DNA of 64,000 nucleotides from positions 51,268 to 115,267 of the forward strand of contig NZ_FNDQ01000007.1 in NCBI RefSeq assembly GCF_900099675.1, read 5' to 3'. A program made the translations under genes and the position numbers. Below the pieces are notes generated by a model. The model searched no databases. It worked only from the letters and a program-made list of their open reading frames with translations, and was not told where the DNA came from. Numbering within the stretch: position 1 is the first letter of the stretch; every line of letters starts with the position of its first letter. The stretch is from Myroides phaeus. Lineage in GTDB: Bacteria > Bacteroidota > Bacteroidia > Flavobacteriales > Flavobacteriaceae. Positions 1 through 10,267 of the stretch are shown here, in pieces.

Positions 1-1
1 G

Positions 2-580
2 AGTACAATGTGTGGTAATGGAGGGAGATGTTTAGTTGCTTTTGCAAAGCAGTTGGGAATAATAACAAATGATAAATGCCGTTTTATTGCTATTGACGGA
101 GAGCACAATGCTACGATAGATAAGGATAACAAAGTGTCGTTGCAGATGATTGACGTACAAGAAATCACCGTCAATAAAGAATATTGCTTTTTAAATACGG
201 GTTCACCTCATCACGTGGAGTTGGTTAGAAATGTGAAAGAGTACGATGTTTTTAACAACGGAAAGGAGATTCGCGAAAGTGAACTATATGCACCTGGAGG
301 TACTAATGTGAACTTTGTAGAGCAAGAAGGTCCTAATCATTTTAGAATAAGAACGTTTGAAAGAGGAGTAGAAGATGAGACTTTATCTTGTGGGACGGGA
401 GCAACAGCAGTGGCTATCTCAATGTATTTAACAGGAAAGGCAGATGATACTACTATTAAGATTGACGTGGAAGGTGGAAACTTAAAGGTTGCTTTTGAAG
501 TAGATGAAAACAACAAGTTTAGCAGGGTATTCTTAAGTGGTCCGGCTGAATTAGTGTTTGAAGGAACAATTGAAATTTAA
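2..580 (+). CDS. dapF: Diaminopimelate epimerase, 5' end missing
   Basis: Converts LL- to meso-diaminopimelate, the last epimerisation before lysine and peptidoglycan precursors; cytosolic. The frame is open from the window edge and begins inside the first active-site motif (MCGNGGRC, first catalytic Cys). The second catalytic Cys lies in SCGTGATA about 130 residues further on. Both cysteines of the two-base mechanism are therefore present. About 70 N-terminal residues lie upstream of the window. The 3' end lies 4 bases before the start of the acetyltransferase gene, and mltG follows, so the three are probably co-transcribed. Identity is firm from the two motifs and their spacing. Confidence 0.96.
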   Translation, partial: STMCGNGGRCLVAFAKQLGIITNDKCRFIAIDGEHNATIDKDNKVSLQMIDVQEITVNKEYCFLNTGSPHHVELVRNVKEYDVFNNGKEIRESELYAPGGTNVNFVEQEGPNHFRIRTFERGVEDETLSCGTGATAVAISMYLTGKADDTTIKIDVEGGNLKVAFEVDENNKFSRVFLSGPAELVFEGTIEI

Positions 581-584
581 AGAG

Positions 585-1109
585 ATGTTGCATATTCAAG
601 GAGAAACGATTTACCTGCGTGCTTTAGAGCCAGAAGATTTAGAGTTTATATATCAGATTGAAAACGATATGTCGCTGTGGGAGGTTAGTAATACGCAAAC
701 ACCGTACAGTCGATTTTTAATTCACCAGTATTTAGAAAATGCCCATTTAGATATTTATGAGGCAAAGCAATTGCGCTTGGTAATTTGTGATAAAGACGAC
801 AAGGCGACACTTGGGTTGATAGACTTGTTTGACTTTGACCCTAAGAACAATAAAGCGGGGGTTGGAATTGTTATTCAAGACCTTAATGAACGCAATAGGG
901 GTATTGGTTCAGAAGCATTAGAATTGGTTATAAATTACAGCCAACAGTATTTGGGATTAAACCAATTGTATGCTAATATTGCAACTGATAATACGGCAAG
1001 CACACACTTGTTTACCAAGTATGGTTTTGAACTAATTGGCGTTAAAAAACAATGGAATAAAGTTGGCTCTGTCTATAAAGATGAGGCTATGTATCAATTA
1101 ATATTTTAA
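585..1109 (+). CDS. GNAT-family N-acetyltransferase (RimJ/RimL/SpeG-like)
   Basis: Predicted acetyl-CoA-dependent N-acetyltransferase of 174 residues; substrate unknown. The acetyl-CoA pyrophosphate-binding motif is seen as RNRGIGSEA around residue 108, and the YLRALEPEDLEF start and NxxSxxLFxKxGFE end are typical of the Acetyltransf_3 group that includes ribosomal-protein and spermidine acetyltransferases. I chose ATG at 585. A TTG at 558 in the same frame would overlap dapF, and the family normally begins just before the IYLRAL segment. It sits between dapF and mltG with very short gaps, so it probably belongs to that transcript. The substrate cannot be told from sequence. Confidence 0.88.
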   Translation: MLHIQGETIYLRALEPEDLEFIYQIENDMSLWEVSNTQTPYSRFLIHQYLENAHLDIYEAKQLRLVICDKDDKATLGLIDLFDFDPKNNKAGVGIVIQDLNERNRGIGSEALELVINYSQQYLGLNQLYANIATDNTASTHLFTKYGFELIGVKKQWNKVGSVYKDEAMYQLIF

Positions 1110-1118
1110 AGAGTAGTT

Positions 1119-2156
1119 ATGAAATTAAAGAACATCTTAGTTTTACTTGTAGTATTAGGAGGATTCGGTTTATTAGGATATCTGTACGTTTGGTACGGAA
1201 AGGCATTTTCTCCAAACCTGCACGGATGGGATGAAAACGAATATGTGTACTTAACAGAGGGAGATAATTTTCAAACTGTGGTTAAGAAGTTAGAGCCATA
1301 TTTGAATGATGTGAATGGTTTTGAGGAGATTGCAGAGCAAAGAAGCTACTCTGGAAATATTATGGGGGGAAAGTTCAAGTTGAGAAACGGAATGAACAGT
1401 TATGACCTTATTCAAGCTTTGAGAGACAATGTGCCTGTTCGTTTGACGTTTAACAATATGGAACGCGTTGAAAACTTAGCAGGACGTATGGCGGCGCAAG
1501 TTGAACCAGATAGTTTGGCTTTCTTACAATCGTTTTACGACGAGAGCTTCTTGAAAGAAACAGGGTTTACGAAAGAGAATGTATTGGCGTGTTTTTTACC
1601 TGAAACGTATGAGTTCTACTGGAATGTAAATCCGTTGAAAATTAGAAATAGAGTACATAAAGAGTATATCCGTTTTTGGAATGCTGAGCGTGAGGAGAAA
1701 GCAAAAGCATTGGGATTAACCCCTATTGAAGTGTCTATTTTAGCATCTATCGTACAAAAAGAAACTTCTAAAAATGACGAAAAGTCTAAAGTAGCTGGTG
1801 TATATCTTAATCGCTTAAGAATGGGAATGCCTTTACAAGCTGATCCAACTGTGGTGTATGCTAAGAAATTATATACAGGTGATTTTGATCAAGTAATCAA
1901 AAGAGTGTACTTAAAAGATACGGAAATACCCTCTCCGTATAATACGTATCAAAATACAGGATTGCCTCCAGGGCCTATTTTTATGGCAGATAAGAATACA
2001 ATTGACGCTGTGTTAAATGCAGAGAAACACGATTATGTGTACTTCTGTGCAAGCGTTGAGAAAATGGGGTATCACGAGTTTGCTGTTACTTTAGCGCAAC
2101 ACAATGCTAATAGTAGAAAATACAGTACTTGGTTAAACCAAAATGGAATAAAATAA
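1119..2156 (+). CDS. mltG: Endolytic murein transglycosylase MltG (YceG-like)
   Basis: Cleaves nascent glycan strands in the periplasm and is thought to terminate peptidoglycan polymerisation. The 345 residues show an N-terminal membrane anchor (about residues 5-25), a LysM-like segment, and the YceG catalytic region with ILASIVQKET; Glu215 in this motif is the expected catalytic acid. The conserved ADPTVVYA segment and the IPSPYNTY...GLPPGPI motif follow. Length matches the family. It begins 9 bases after the acetyltransferase stop and is followed by a strong hairpin terminator at 2176-2210, so it is the last gene of the dapF transcript. Confidence 0.95.
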   Translation: MKLKNILVLLVVLGGFGLLGYLYVWYGKAFSPNLHGWDENEYVYLTEGDNFQTVVKKLEPYLNDVNGFEEIAEQRSYSGNIMGGKFKLRNGMNSYDLIQALRDNVPVRLTFNNMERVENLAGRMAAQVEPDSLAFLQSFYDESFLKETGFTKENVLACFLPETYEFYWNVNPLKIRNRVHKEYIRFWNAEREEKAKALGLTPIEVSILASIVQKETSKNDEKSKVAGVYLNRLRMGMPLQADPTVVYAKKLYTGDFDQVIKRVYLKDTEIPSPYNTYQNTGLPPGPIFMADKNTIDAVLNAEKHDYVYFCASVEKMGYHEFAVTLAQHNANSRKYSTWLNQNGIK

Positions 2157-2175
2157 ACAGTTTGTTTTTAAACGT

Positions 2176-2210
2176 AAAAGAGGATGTCTATATAGGCATC
2201 CTCTTTTTTT
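2176..2210 (+). terminator. Rho-independent terminator after mltG
   Basis: A GAGGATG(T/C)CTATATAG(G/A)CATCCTC stem is followed by a run of seven T. It lies 20 bases beyond the mltG stop. Confidence 0.85.
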
Positions 2211-2498
2211 GACTTTTTGTGTAGTTTATTGTATTAGTTTTTTAATTCTTTGGGAGTAAGATTAGACTAACAATATGTAAGTAGTTTTGTTGTTTTTAGA
2301 GGGGCGAGAAAGATGTGATGGTAGAATAAGGGTACTTTAGTTTTGGTAAACACTTCTTGTTTTTAGAGAAACAAGTTTATTAGAATGAAGAGATAATAAA
2401 TGGTTTTGATTTCATTGCGTTAAGAAGTTGAGTTTAAATGCAATTGTAAAAAAGGGAATGAAAGTACAAGGAGGTAGCGTAGTGTCGGTATATAAAAG
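2211..2498. other. Gene-free convergent intergenic stretch
   Basis: This 288-base AT-rich spacer lies between the mltG terminator and the efflux-operon terminator, where two transcripts converge. I see no plausible ORF, RNA gene or repeat in it. Confidence 0.6.
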
Positions 2499-2530
2499 AA
2501 AAGGGAGAACATCGCAATGTTCTCCCTTTT
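2499..2530 (-). terminator. Terminator of the RND efflux operon
   Basis: AAAAGGGAGAACAT...ATGTTCTCCCTTTT is a perfect inverted repeat with a short loop and T tracts on both strands. It lies 45 bases beyond the stop of the outer-membrane factor gene and may work in both directions. Confidence 0.85.
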
Positions 2531-2574
2531 AGGTTTTTCTATTTAAAGTTTGGCTACTTTACTTGTTTTGTAAA

Positions 2575-4047
2575 CTATTTCCAACCTCCACCAAGAGATT
2601 TGTATAGCTTAACTCTCGATAGTAATTTGTTTTGTTTAAGTTTATTCAAATTCAACTCACTATCAAGCATATTTTTTTGAGCGTTGATTACCTCAATATA
2701 AGTTGCATATCCACTATTGAATAATAAGTTAGATTGCTTAACACCTAACCTTGATGTAGAAACTTGTTCTTCTGCAATGTCAATTTGCTCTCTCACAGTT
2801 TCAGATGTAATCAAAGCATCAGTTACTTCTGTAATTGCTGTGTAAACTGTTTTCTGAAAGTCAATCTCTGACTTCGTTCTTTCAATTTTAGCTACCTCAA
2901 AGTCTGTTTTTAGTTTCTTTTTGTTGAAAATAGGTGCGGTAAGCTTACCTACTAAACCACCGAAAAGAGAACCAGGAATATTAAACCAATTAGAGCCTAA
3001 CATACTGTTTACTCCTCCTGTAAGGTCTATTTGTAATGATGGATATCTACTTGTTTGCGTCACCCCTACAATAGCATTTTTAGCTTGTAACTCTAATTCT
3101 GCTGCTTGTACATCAGGTCTTTGGCTAACCATATATAACGGAATACCAGTTGTCAGGGTTTCGTCGTATTTTACATCAGCTAATTTGGTGTCCCTTTCAA
3201 TATCATTAGGCAACTGACCAGTAAGTAATGACAAGGCGTTTTCTTGAATAGCAATCTGTTGTTTCAAAGAAGGAATTAACGCTTTGGCTACCAACATTTG
3301 GTTACGCGTTTGCTGAATTGCCAAGGAAGTGATTTGTCCCGCATCGCGTTGTAATTCTACAATCTTCAGGGTGTTTTTAGTCAACTCATAGTTAGTTTCA
3401 GCTACTTCCATTTGTGCGTCTAACAACAGTAAGTTGTAATATCCCTCAGCAATATTGGCAATTAAAGTAGTTTGTACTGCTTTCTTAGCCTCATTGGTCT
3501 GTAAGTACCTTGCTAATGCTTCTGTACTTTTACTTTTTATCTTTCCCCATATATCTATCTCCCAGCTCAATCCTAAACCAGAGATGTATTGTGCCGAGTT
3601 TACATACATATTATCTGGAGCCTCTTTTCCCTTGTCAGCATAGTACTTAGAAGAAGGCGAACCGTAGTAATTTTGAGATTTATATTGATAAGAAACACTT
3701 CCCATATCCATATTAATTGAAGGCAACCATTCTAATTTAGCTTGGCCAGCTTTCATATTAGCAATTTCAATGTTTTTGACTGCATTTTGCATATCAAAGT
3801 TGTGTTCTAACCCCTTTTCAATTAATTGGATTAACGTTTCATCTTCAAAGAAGGTTCTCCAATCAATATCAGCAATACCAACAGAGTCGTTTGCTGTTCT
3901 AATTGAATCACTTTGTCCTCTATAACTTTCAGGCAAGTCTAATTGAGGTGCTCTGTATTTCGATTGTGGCGCACAAGACTGTAATGCCACCAAAGCAGAA
4001 ACCATAGAAGCATATAAAGTGTATGTTAATATTCTTTTTGTATTCAT
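2575..4047 (-). CDS. RND efflux outer-membrane factor lipoprotein (OprM/NodT family)
   Basis: TolC-like trimeric outer-membrane channel of a tripartite multidrug efflux pump. The 490-residue precursor has a signal peptide ending in a lipobox (LQSC, Cys about 25), so it should be a lipoprotein like OprM. The body shows the duplicated outer-membrane efflux protein domain with long heptad-rich helices and the PDVQAAE motif typical of NodT-type members. It is the third gene of a minus-strand operon, starting 12 bases after the pump gene. A perfect hairpin follows it. Exact substrate is unknown; antibiotics, dyes or bile-type compounds are typical for the family. Confidence 0.94.
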   Translation of the reverse strand: MNTKRILTYTLYASMVSALVALQSCAPQSKYRAPQLDLPESYRGQSDSIRTANDSVGIADIDWRTFFEDETLIQLIEKGLEHNFDMQNAVKNIEIANMKAGQAKLEWLPSINMDMGSVSYQYKSQNYYGSPSSKYYADKGKEAPDNMYVNSAQYISGLGLSWEIDIWGKIKSKSTEALARYLQTNEAKKAVQTTLIANIAEGYYNLLLLDAQMEVAETNYELTKNTLKIVELQRDAGQITSLAIQQTRNQMLVAKALIPSLKQQIAIQENALSLLTGQLPNDIERDTKLADVKYDETLTTGIPLYMVSQRPDVQAAELELQAKNAIVGVTQTSRYPSLQIDLTGGVNSMLGSNWFNIPGSLFGGLVGKLTAPIFNKKKLKTDFEVAKIERTKSEIDFQKTVYTAITEVTDALITSETVREQIDIAEEQVSTSRLGVKQSNLLFNSGYATYIEVINAQKNMLDSELNLNKLKQNKLLSRVKLYKSLGGGWK

Positions 4048-4059
4048 AGGTTTCTATTT

Positions 4060-7000
4060 TTAGTCGTTAGTAAATTTTGCTTTAAGTTTTTCATCCCACG
4101 TTTGGAAAATGAAGAATAGTACTGGGATAATAAAAATCCCTACGACTACTCCACATACCATACCTCCCGCGGCACTAAAACTGATAGAATGGTTACCTTG
4201 AGCAGATGGACCAACAGTAAACATCAATGGAATTAATCCAGCTACGAAAGCAAATGATGTCATTAAGATTGGTCTTAAACGCATCTTAGACCCCTCTATA
4301 GCTGCGTCAAAAATAGATAAGCCATTGCGTCTTTGTTGTAAAGCAAACTCCACAATTAGAATAGCGTTCTTAGCTAATAAACCAATCAGCATAATCAGTC
4401 CTACTTGTACATAAATGTTATTTTGTAATCCCGCTAAGTTTACAAATAGCGCCACCCCTAATAACCCTGTTGGTACAGTAAGTAAAATTGCAATAGGCAA
4501 TAAATAACTCTCGTACTGTGCACATAGTAAGAAGTAAACAAATATAATACTCAAGGCAAAAATTAAGATAGCTTGGTTACCTGAGTCTTTTTCTTCTAAA
4601 GACATTCCTGTAAACTCATACGAATAGTTACCTGGTATTTTCCCTGTTACCTCTTCAATAGCTTTCATAGCATCTCCTGTACTATAACCCGTAGCAGGTG
4701 TAGCTTTAATAGAGATAGAATTGTATAAGTTATATCTCGTTACCGTTTGTGGACCTAATGTTTTTTTCAGTTTAATCAATGTGTTGGCGGGTAACATTTC
4801 ACCGTCTTTGTTTTTCACGTAAATAGAACGGAAAGACTCTGGATTTTCTCTAAAAGGAATATCTGCTTGCATATACACACGGTATGTACGTCCAAATCTG
4901 TTGAAATCACCAGCTTTTATACGACCGTAGTAATTCTTAACTGTTGTCATTAAATCTTTTACGCTAACACCTAAAGATTTTGCTTTCACATAATCAATTT
5001 CTAATAAGTATTGAGGGTAATTGGCTTTAAAAGAAGTAAACGCATTTGCAATTTCGTCTCTGCTTTTCAACTCTTTTATCACCTCATCACTAACTTTACT
5101 GAATTCGTCAAATCCGCCACCCATACGGTCTTGAAGAACAAATTCAATACCACCGAAGTCACCAAATCCTGAAATAGTAGGTCTTGGGAATACGTTGAAT
5201 GACGCCTCGTTAATAACAGATAAGTCGGATTGAATTTCCTCAATAATCTTGTCTATATTCTTTGTTTTTCCTCTTTCTTTGTACGGTTTCAAATTAAGGA
5301 AACCAACAGCAAATGACGGACTCGCGTTACCATCAATGGCGTTATAACCAGAAATAGCAGTCATTCCTTCAATATCCGTACGCTGTTTTAAAATACTATC
5401 GGCTTTAGCAAGAACAACTTTTGTACGTGCTAACGAAGCACCAGGAGGCATTGCTAAAGAGTATGTGATATAACTGTCGTCTTCTCTTGGAATAAACGAA
5501 GAAGGTGTTTTGTATAAGAATACAACTCCTAATCCGATGATTAATGCCAATCCAGCAATAGCTACTTTTTTATTGGTGATTAACTTCTTAATTGTAGCTA
5601 CATATTTTTCAGTGAAACTGTCAAATGCTGTGTTGAAAGCAAAGAAGAATCTACCGCTTACGCGTTGTATAGTATTTTTATTTTTCTTTGCTACATACTC
5701 ATCTCCTGAAGGTTGTTTTAAAAACAAAGCACATAAAGCAGGACTCAACGTTAATGCGTTTACAGCTGAAATAAGAATAGCAAAGGCAAGGGTATAGGCA
5801 AATTGCTTATAGAATATACCAGCAGGACCTTGCATAAAACCAACAGGTAAGAACACAGCTGACATTACTAAAGTAATAGAAATAATAGCTCTTGTAATCT
5901 CGTTCATCGTTGAGATTGTCGCTTCTTTTGCTTTCATTCCCGTTTGATGCATTTTCTCGTGTATAGCTTCAACCACTACAATAGCATCATCTACTACAAT
6001 ACCAATGGCGAGTACTAAAGCAAACATTGTTAATACGTTAATAGAGAATCCCATTAAGTAGATAAAGAACAACGTACCTACCAAGGAAATAGGAATAGCA
6101 ATAGCAGGAATAATTGTTGATCTAAAGTCTTGTAAGAATAAGTAAACGATAATAAACACTAAGAAGAAAGCTTCAAAAAGCGTACTTTTTACTTGGTTAA
6201 TCGACTCGTCAATCTGATTCTTTACAGAGTAGCTAATTTCATAGTGAACTCCTTTTGGGAACGACTTAGAAACGCGTTCTAATACTTTTCTAACAGCAAT
6301 ATCAATATCTCTGGCATTTGAACCCGCAGTTTGCGTAATGTTCATTGTCAACCCAGGGTAACCGTTTACACTGTTATCACTCCCCACGTTAGACGCGCCA
6401 AATTCCACTCTTGCTACATCTTTTAATAGTAAAACAGAACCATCTTTGTTTGTTTTAATAACAATGTTTTCATATTGTTCAGGTTGACTAAATCTACCTT
6501 TGTGTTTTAACGATGTTTCAAATGCCTCATCAGATGTTTCTCCAAAAGCACCAGGTGCAATTTCAAAGTTTTGATCTTTAATCGCACTAATGATGTCTTG
6601 AGGAGTCAGACTATACAAAGCCAGTTTTTCTGGGTTTAACCACGTTCTCATAGAGTAATCACGTGCACCAATACGCCCAACCGATGCAACTCCGGGAACC
6701 CTTAGCAGTTCACGGTTGATGTTAATCTGTGTGTACGCTTGTAAGAAAGTTTCATCATATACTTCTTCAGGGTGGTCACTATAGAAGTTAATTGTCATAA
6801 TGTTACCACTCTGACGAGGAGTAACAGAAATACCGTTTTCATTAACTTCAGAGGGCAAATCGCCAGACGCTTTACTTACTCTGTTTTGTACGTTTACAGA
6901 CGCTTGGTCAGGGTCAGTACCTGCTTTAAAATATACGTTTATAGTTCCCGATCCACTGTTACTTGCTTTTGAACTAATGTAACTCATATTATCAACCCCA

Positions 7001-7209
7001 TTGATAGATTCTTCAATCGGTAATAAGACACTTTGAGCAACAGTTTCAGCATTTGCACCAGGGTATGAAGTAGAGACAGTAACACTCGGTGGAGCAATCT
7101 CTGGGAAACGTGTTATCGGTAATAATGTAAGTCCAACTAACCCAAGTAATAAAAACATAATTGATATTACTGTAGCCAGGATAGGACGATTTATAATAGC
7201 TTTTAACAT
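4060..7209 (-). CDS. RND multidrug efflux pump, HAE1 family (AcrB/MexB-like)
   Basis: Proton-driven inner-membrane pump of 1049 residues, the usual length for AcrB homologues. Twelve membrane segments are evident: TM1 at residues 8-30, clusters around 340-540 and 870-1035, with two large periplasmic loops. TM4 carries [10 protein letters not shown] with the two proton-relay aspartates; TM10 carries [13 protein letters not shown] with the partner lysine. The [17 protein letters not shown] start of the porter domain and the N-terminal RPILATV motif are hallmarks of HAE1. It lies between the membrane-fusion protein (62-base gap) and the outer-membrane factor (12-base gap). No dedicated repressor gene is adjacent. 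Confidence 0.97.
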   Translation of the reverse strand: MLKAIINRPILATVISIMFLLLGLVGLTLLPITRFPEIAPPSVTVSTSYPGANAETVAQSVLLPIEESINGVDNMSYISSKASNSGSGTINVYFKAGTDPDQASVNVQNRVSKASGDLPSEVNENGISVTPRQSGNIMTINFYSDHPEEVYDETFLQAYTQININRELLRVPGVASVGRIGARDYSMRTWLNPEKLALYSLTPQDIISAIKDQNFEIAPGAFGETSDEAFETSLKHKGRFSQPEQYENIVIKTNKDGSVLLLKDVARVEFGASNVGSDNSVNGYPGLTMNITQTAGSNARDIDIAVRKVLERVSKSFPKGVHYEISYSVKNQIDESINQVKSTLFEAFFLVFIIVYLFLQDFRSTIIPAIAIPISLVGTLFFIYLMGFSINVLTMFALVLAIGIVVDDAIVVVEAIHEKMHQTGMKAKEATISTMNEITRAIISITLVMSAVFLPVGFMQGPAGIFYKQFAYTLAFAILISAVNALTLSPALCALFLKQPSGDEYVAKKNKNTIQRVSGRFFFAFNTAFDSFTEKYVATIKKLITNKKVAIAGLALIIGLGVVFLYKTPSSFIPREDDSYITYSLAMPPGASLARTKVVLAKADSILKQRTDIEGMTAISGYNAIDGNASPSFAVGFLNLKPYKERGKTKNIDKIIEEIQSDLSVINEASFNVFPRPTISGFGDFGGIEFVLQDRMGGGFDEFSKVSDEVIKELKSRDEIANAFTSFKANYPQYLLEIDYVKAKSLGVSVKDLMTTVKNYYGRIKAGDFNRFGRTYRVYMQADIPFRENPESFRSIYVKNKDGEMLPANTLIKLKKTLGPQTVTRYNLYNSISIKATPATGYSTGDAMKAIEEVTGKIPGNYSYEFTGMSLEEKDSGNQAILIFALSIIFVYFLLCAQYESYLLPIAILLTVPTGLLGVALFVNLAGLQNNIYVQVGLIMLIGLLAKNAILIVEFALQQRRNGLSIFDAAIEGSKMRLRPILMTSFAFVAGLIPLMFTVGPSAQGNHSISFSAAGGMVCGVVVGIFIIPVLFFIFQTWDEKLKAKFTND

Positions 7210-7271
7210 ATAAAATTATTTAGTAAGGTGAGTAAAATAACGCATAGTTCAATTGTTGTTTGACGAGTAAA

Positions 7272-8414
7272 TTAGTTGACAGGTTTTACATACATTCCTT
7301 CAGTTAATTTGTCAAAACCAGTTTTAATTACGCGGTCTCCGATTTTTAATCCTTCAGAAACAATATAGTTTGTTCCAGATACCCCGTTTAATTCGATTGA
7401 TTGTAGTTTTACTTTATCCTCGTTGTCTAAGATGTAAACAAAAGTTTTATCTTGAATAGAAGTAGTTACTTCTTGTGGAATTAAGATTACGTGAGGATTT
7501 GTTTCTTTTAATTTGATTGTTCCAGTGTTACCAGATCTCATAACATCTTGAGAGTTTGGAAATGAAGCTCTAAGAGAAATAGAACCTGTTGTACGGTTAA
7601 CTTGTCCATTAATCATATCTACTTTTCCTTTTTCAGCATATTCGTGTCCGTCAGCTAAAATCAATGCTACGTCTGGTAAGTATTGTCCAGCTGCTGTTGT
7701 ATCCGTTTTTTTATTTCCTTTGCTGAAGTATAAAAAGTCAGACTCACTCATTCCGAAGTAAACATAAACTTCACTTACATCAGAAAGTACAGTAAGCGGT
7801 TCTTTATCACTTTTAGAAACTAAGTTACCAATACGTTTAGGCATACGACCAATGTATCCACTTACAGGAGCTTTGATTACTGTGTAGTCTAAGTTAATCT
7901 TAGCACTTGCCACAGCGGCACTTGCTTTCGCTAATGAAGCTCTTGCGATTTCGTAGTTAGCTTTTGCTGTTTGCAATTGTACCTCAGCAATTACCTCATT
8001 GTCGATCAATGGTTTTAAACGATCTATTTCAAGCTTTGCATTTTTCAGTTTTGCCTTTTCTACATTTTCCGTAGCTACCATATTGTTTAAAACCTCTTGG
8101 TAAGGCTGTGGGTCTACTTTAAAAAGAGGTTGTCCTTCTTTTACAAAAGCCCCCTCATCTACAAATATTTGTTCTAAAAGACCTTCAACCTGAGGGCGAA
8201 TCTCTACGTTTACTTTACCCTCTATGTTTCCGATATAGTCTTTAATTGTAATTGCAGTTGTTGTATCTACTTGAATGATAGGTAAAGCCAGTGCATTTTC
8301 TTTCGGATCTATCGTTTTAGAAGAACCAATATTACAGCTATTGATACCTATCAATGTACCTATCATTATCAAAGCTGAGATTGCTACTAAAACTGTTTTT
8401 TTACTTGTTATCAT
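7272..8414 (-). CDS. RND efflux periplasmic adaptor (AcrA/MexA-like) lipoprotein
   Basis: Membrane-fusion protein linking the RND pump to the outer-membrane channel. The 380 residues show a signal peptide with lipobox-like INSC (Cys about 27), a barrel-sandwich half (VEIRPQVEGLLEQIFVDEG), an alpha-hairpin around residues 105-170, the second lipoyl half (VIKAPVSGYIGRMPKRIGN), and beta-barrel and membrane-proximal domains. It is the first gene of the minus-strand efflux operon, so the promoter should lie in 8415-8725. No TetR, MarR or AraC regulator gene is present in the surrounding sequence, so control may be distant or absent. Confidence 0.95.
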   Translation of the reverse strand: MITSKKTVLVAISALIMIGTLIGINSCNIGSSKTIDPKENALALPIIQVDTTTAITIKDYIGNIEGKVNVEIRPQVEGLLEQIFVDEGAFVKEGQPLFKVDPQPYQEVLNNMVATENVEKAKLKNAKLEIDRLKPLIDNEVIAEVQLQTAKANYEIARASLAKASAAVASAKINLDYTVIKAPVSGYIGRMPKRIGNLVSKSDKEPLTVLSDVSEVYVYFGMSESDFLYFSKGNKKTDTTAAGQYLPDVALILADGHEYAEKGKVDMINGQVNRTTGSISLRASFPNSQDVMRSGNTGTIKLKETNPHVILIPQEVTTSIQDKTFVYILDNEDKVKLQSIELNGVSGTNYIVSEGLKIGDRVIKTGFDKLTEGMYVKPVN

Positions 8415-8725
8415 TTTAAATACTGTTAATTGTTGAAGGTGAGAAATAATCTACACTGAAGTACTATTCAATACTAATGCCAAAAAAGAGAAAACTAAAT
8501 CAAAATATTCGGTATGTTTTTTGTAACGTGTTGATATGTAGTAAAATACTTGTTGTTTTTGTAATAAATCAAAGTATTTTGAAAAGAAATATAAAACAAA
8601 TCAAAGATTGTGAAAGTGTTGCATTGTGGGGATGTGCTCTACAAAATGAAAATGATATACTATTCTTTAATTTATTAAGTAAACTTTCTTTTTCCACAAT
8701 TAGCCATTTAAAAAGTAGTGTAAAT
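8415..8725. other. Divergent promoter region between efflux operon and comM
   Basis: This 311-base AT-rich spacer separates two divergent transcripts and must hold both promoters. A frame continuous with comM extends into it (from about 8477), but its predicted peptide does not resemble ComM. I see no clear operator palindrome. Confidence 0.5.
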
Positions 8726-10267
8726 ATGTTAGAAAAAGTTTTCGGTAGTGCTGTTTACGGCATTGATGCAACAACAATAACTGTTGAGGTACACATTGAC
8801 AAAGGAGTGGGGTATCACCTGGTAGGATTACCAGACAGTGCAATTAAAGAAAGTAGCTATCGGATAGCGGCAGCGTTAAAGAATAACGGTTATCGTATGC
8901 CAGGTAGAAAGATAACAATCAATTTAGCACCTGCCAATTTGCGAAAGGAAGGGTCTTCTTACGACTTGGTTATTGCTATTGGTATATTGGTTTCGTCAAG
9001 CCAGATTACTCTTCAAAAGACTTTAGGGGATTATGTAATTATGGGAGAGTTGTCATTAGATGGTTCTTTGCAGTGTATCAATGGTACTTTACCTATTGCT
9101 ATAAAAGCAAAGGAAGAAGGCTTTAAGGGCATTATTATTCCCAAGGGAAATGAAAAGGAAGCTGCTATTGTTGAGGGGTTAGATGTTTACGGTGTTAGTA
9201 AAATAGATGAGGTAATTGATTTTTTATCAGGTAAAGTAAACTTAGAGCCTGTGAAGTTAGATTTGAAAGCAATGTTTAACGACGATTCAGAAAACCATTT
9301 AGCTATTGACTTTAAGGATGTGAAGGGACAAGAGAGTATTAAACGGGCAATGGAAATTGCAGCCGCAGGGGGGCATAATATTATATTAATAGGACCACCG
9401 GGATCAGGGAAAACGATGTTGGCAAAGCGCTTACCAAGTATATTACCTTCAATGACATTGGATGAAGCATTAGAAACTACCAAGATTCACAGTGTAGTAG
9501 GCAAGGCAAAAGACAGCGGATTAATCTGCAACCGACCTTTTAGAAGTCCACACCACACGGCCTCGTCTGTATCTCTTGTTGGCGGAGGCGGATACCCACA
9601 GCCAGGTGAAATATCTCTTGCTCATAATGGAGTATTGTTTTTAGATGAGTTGCCTGAGTTTAGACGCGATGTATTAGAAGTGATGCGACAACCTTTAGAG
9701 GATAGGGAAGTGACCATTTCGAGATCGAGGTTTACCATTACATATCCGTCTTCTTTTATGCTTGTGGCAAGTATGAATCCAAGTCCAAGTGGGTATTTCA
9801 ACGATCCTGATGCGCCTATCAAGTCGTCTCACGCTGAAATGCAACGTTACCTCAACAAGGTGTCAGGTCCTTTGTTAGATAGAATAGACATTCATATAGA
9901 AGTAAATCCTGTGCCTTTTGAAAAGTTGTCTGACAAACAGTTGTCTGAACCAAGCAAAGACATCAAAGAAAGAGTAATAGCAGCACGTAATATACAGTCT
10001 ACGCGTTTTGAACCTCATAAAGGGGTACACTACAACGCACAGATGAATACGGCTTTAATAAGAAAGTATTGTAGTTTAGAAGAAGATTCGCTGAGCTTGT
10101 TGAAAAGTGCGATGGACAGACTGAATTTATCTGCTCGTGCCTATGATCGTATATTAAAAGTATCGCGAACAATAGCAGATTTGGATTATAGTGAAAAAAT
10201 AATGCCCCAGCACATAGCTGAGGCAATACAATATCGTAGTTTAGATAGAGAGGGGTGGTTAGGATAA
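8726..10267 (+). CDS. comM: ComM/YifB-family Mg-chelatase-like AAA+ ATPase
   Basis: AAA+ helicase related to ComM, which promotes branch migration during natural transformation in gamma-proteobacteria; its role in Flavobacteria is inferred from homology. The 513 residues match the family length. They show the N-terminal S5/Lon-like domain (GVGYHLVGLPDSAIKES), Walker A GPPGSGKTML near residue 225, Walker B-like GVLFLDELPEF near residue 305, and the SPHHTAS motif. The C-terminal Mg-chelatase domain has SARAYDRILKVSRTIADL. I chose ATG 8726 because family members begin at about MLEKVFGSAV; in-frame upstream sequence adds 83 unrelated residues. The 3' end overlaps the convergent membrane-protein gene by 9 bases. 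Confidence 0.92.
   Translation: MLEKVFGSAVYGIDATTITVEVHIDKGVGYHLVGLPDSAIKESSYRIAAALKNNGYRMPGRKITINLAPANLRKEGSSYDLVIAIGILVSSSQITLQKTLGDYVIMGELSLDGSLQCINGTLPIAIKAKEEGFKGIIIPKGNEKEAAIVEGLDVYGVSKIDEVIDFLSGKVNLEPVKLDLKAMFNDDSENHLAIDFKDVKGQESIKRAMEIAAAGGHNIILIGPPGSGKTMLAKRLPSILPSMTLDEALETTKIHSVVGKAKDSGLICNRPFRSPHHTASSVSLVGGGGYPQPGEISLAHNGVLFLDELPEFRRDVLEVMRQPLEDREVTISRSRFTITYPSSFMLVASMNPSPSGYFNDPDAPIKSSHAEMQRYLNKVSGPLLDRIDIHIEVNPVPFEKLSDKQLSEPSKDIKERVIAARNIQSTRFEPHKGVHYNAQMNTALIRKYCSLEEDSLSLLKSAMDRLNLSARAYDRILKVSRTIADLDYSEKIMPQHIAEAIQYRSLDREGWLG

Noticed and set aside
8477..8725. N-terminally extended ComM
   Set aside because: The extra 83 residues match nothing in the family and lie in the divergent promoter region; ATG 8726 gives the usual length.
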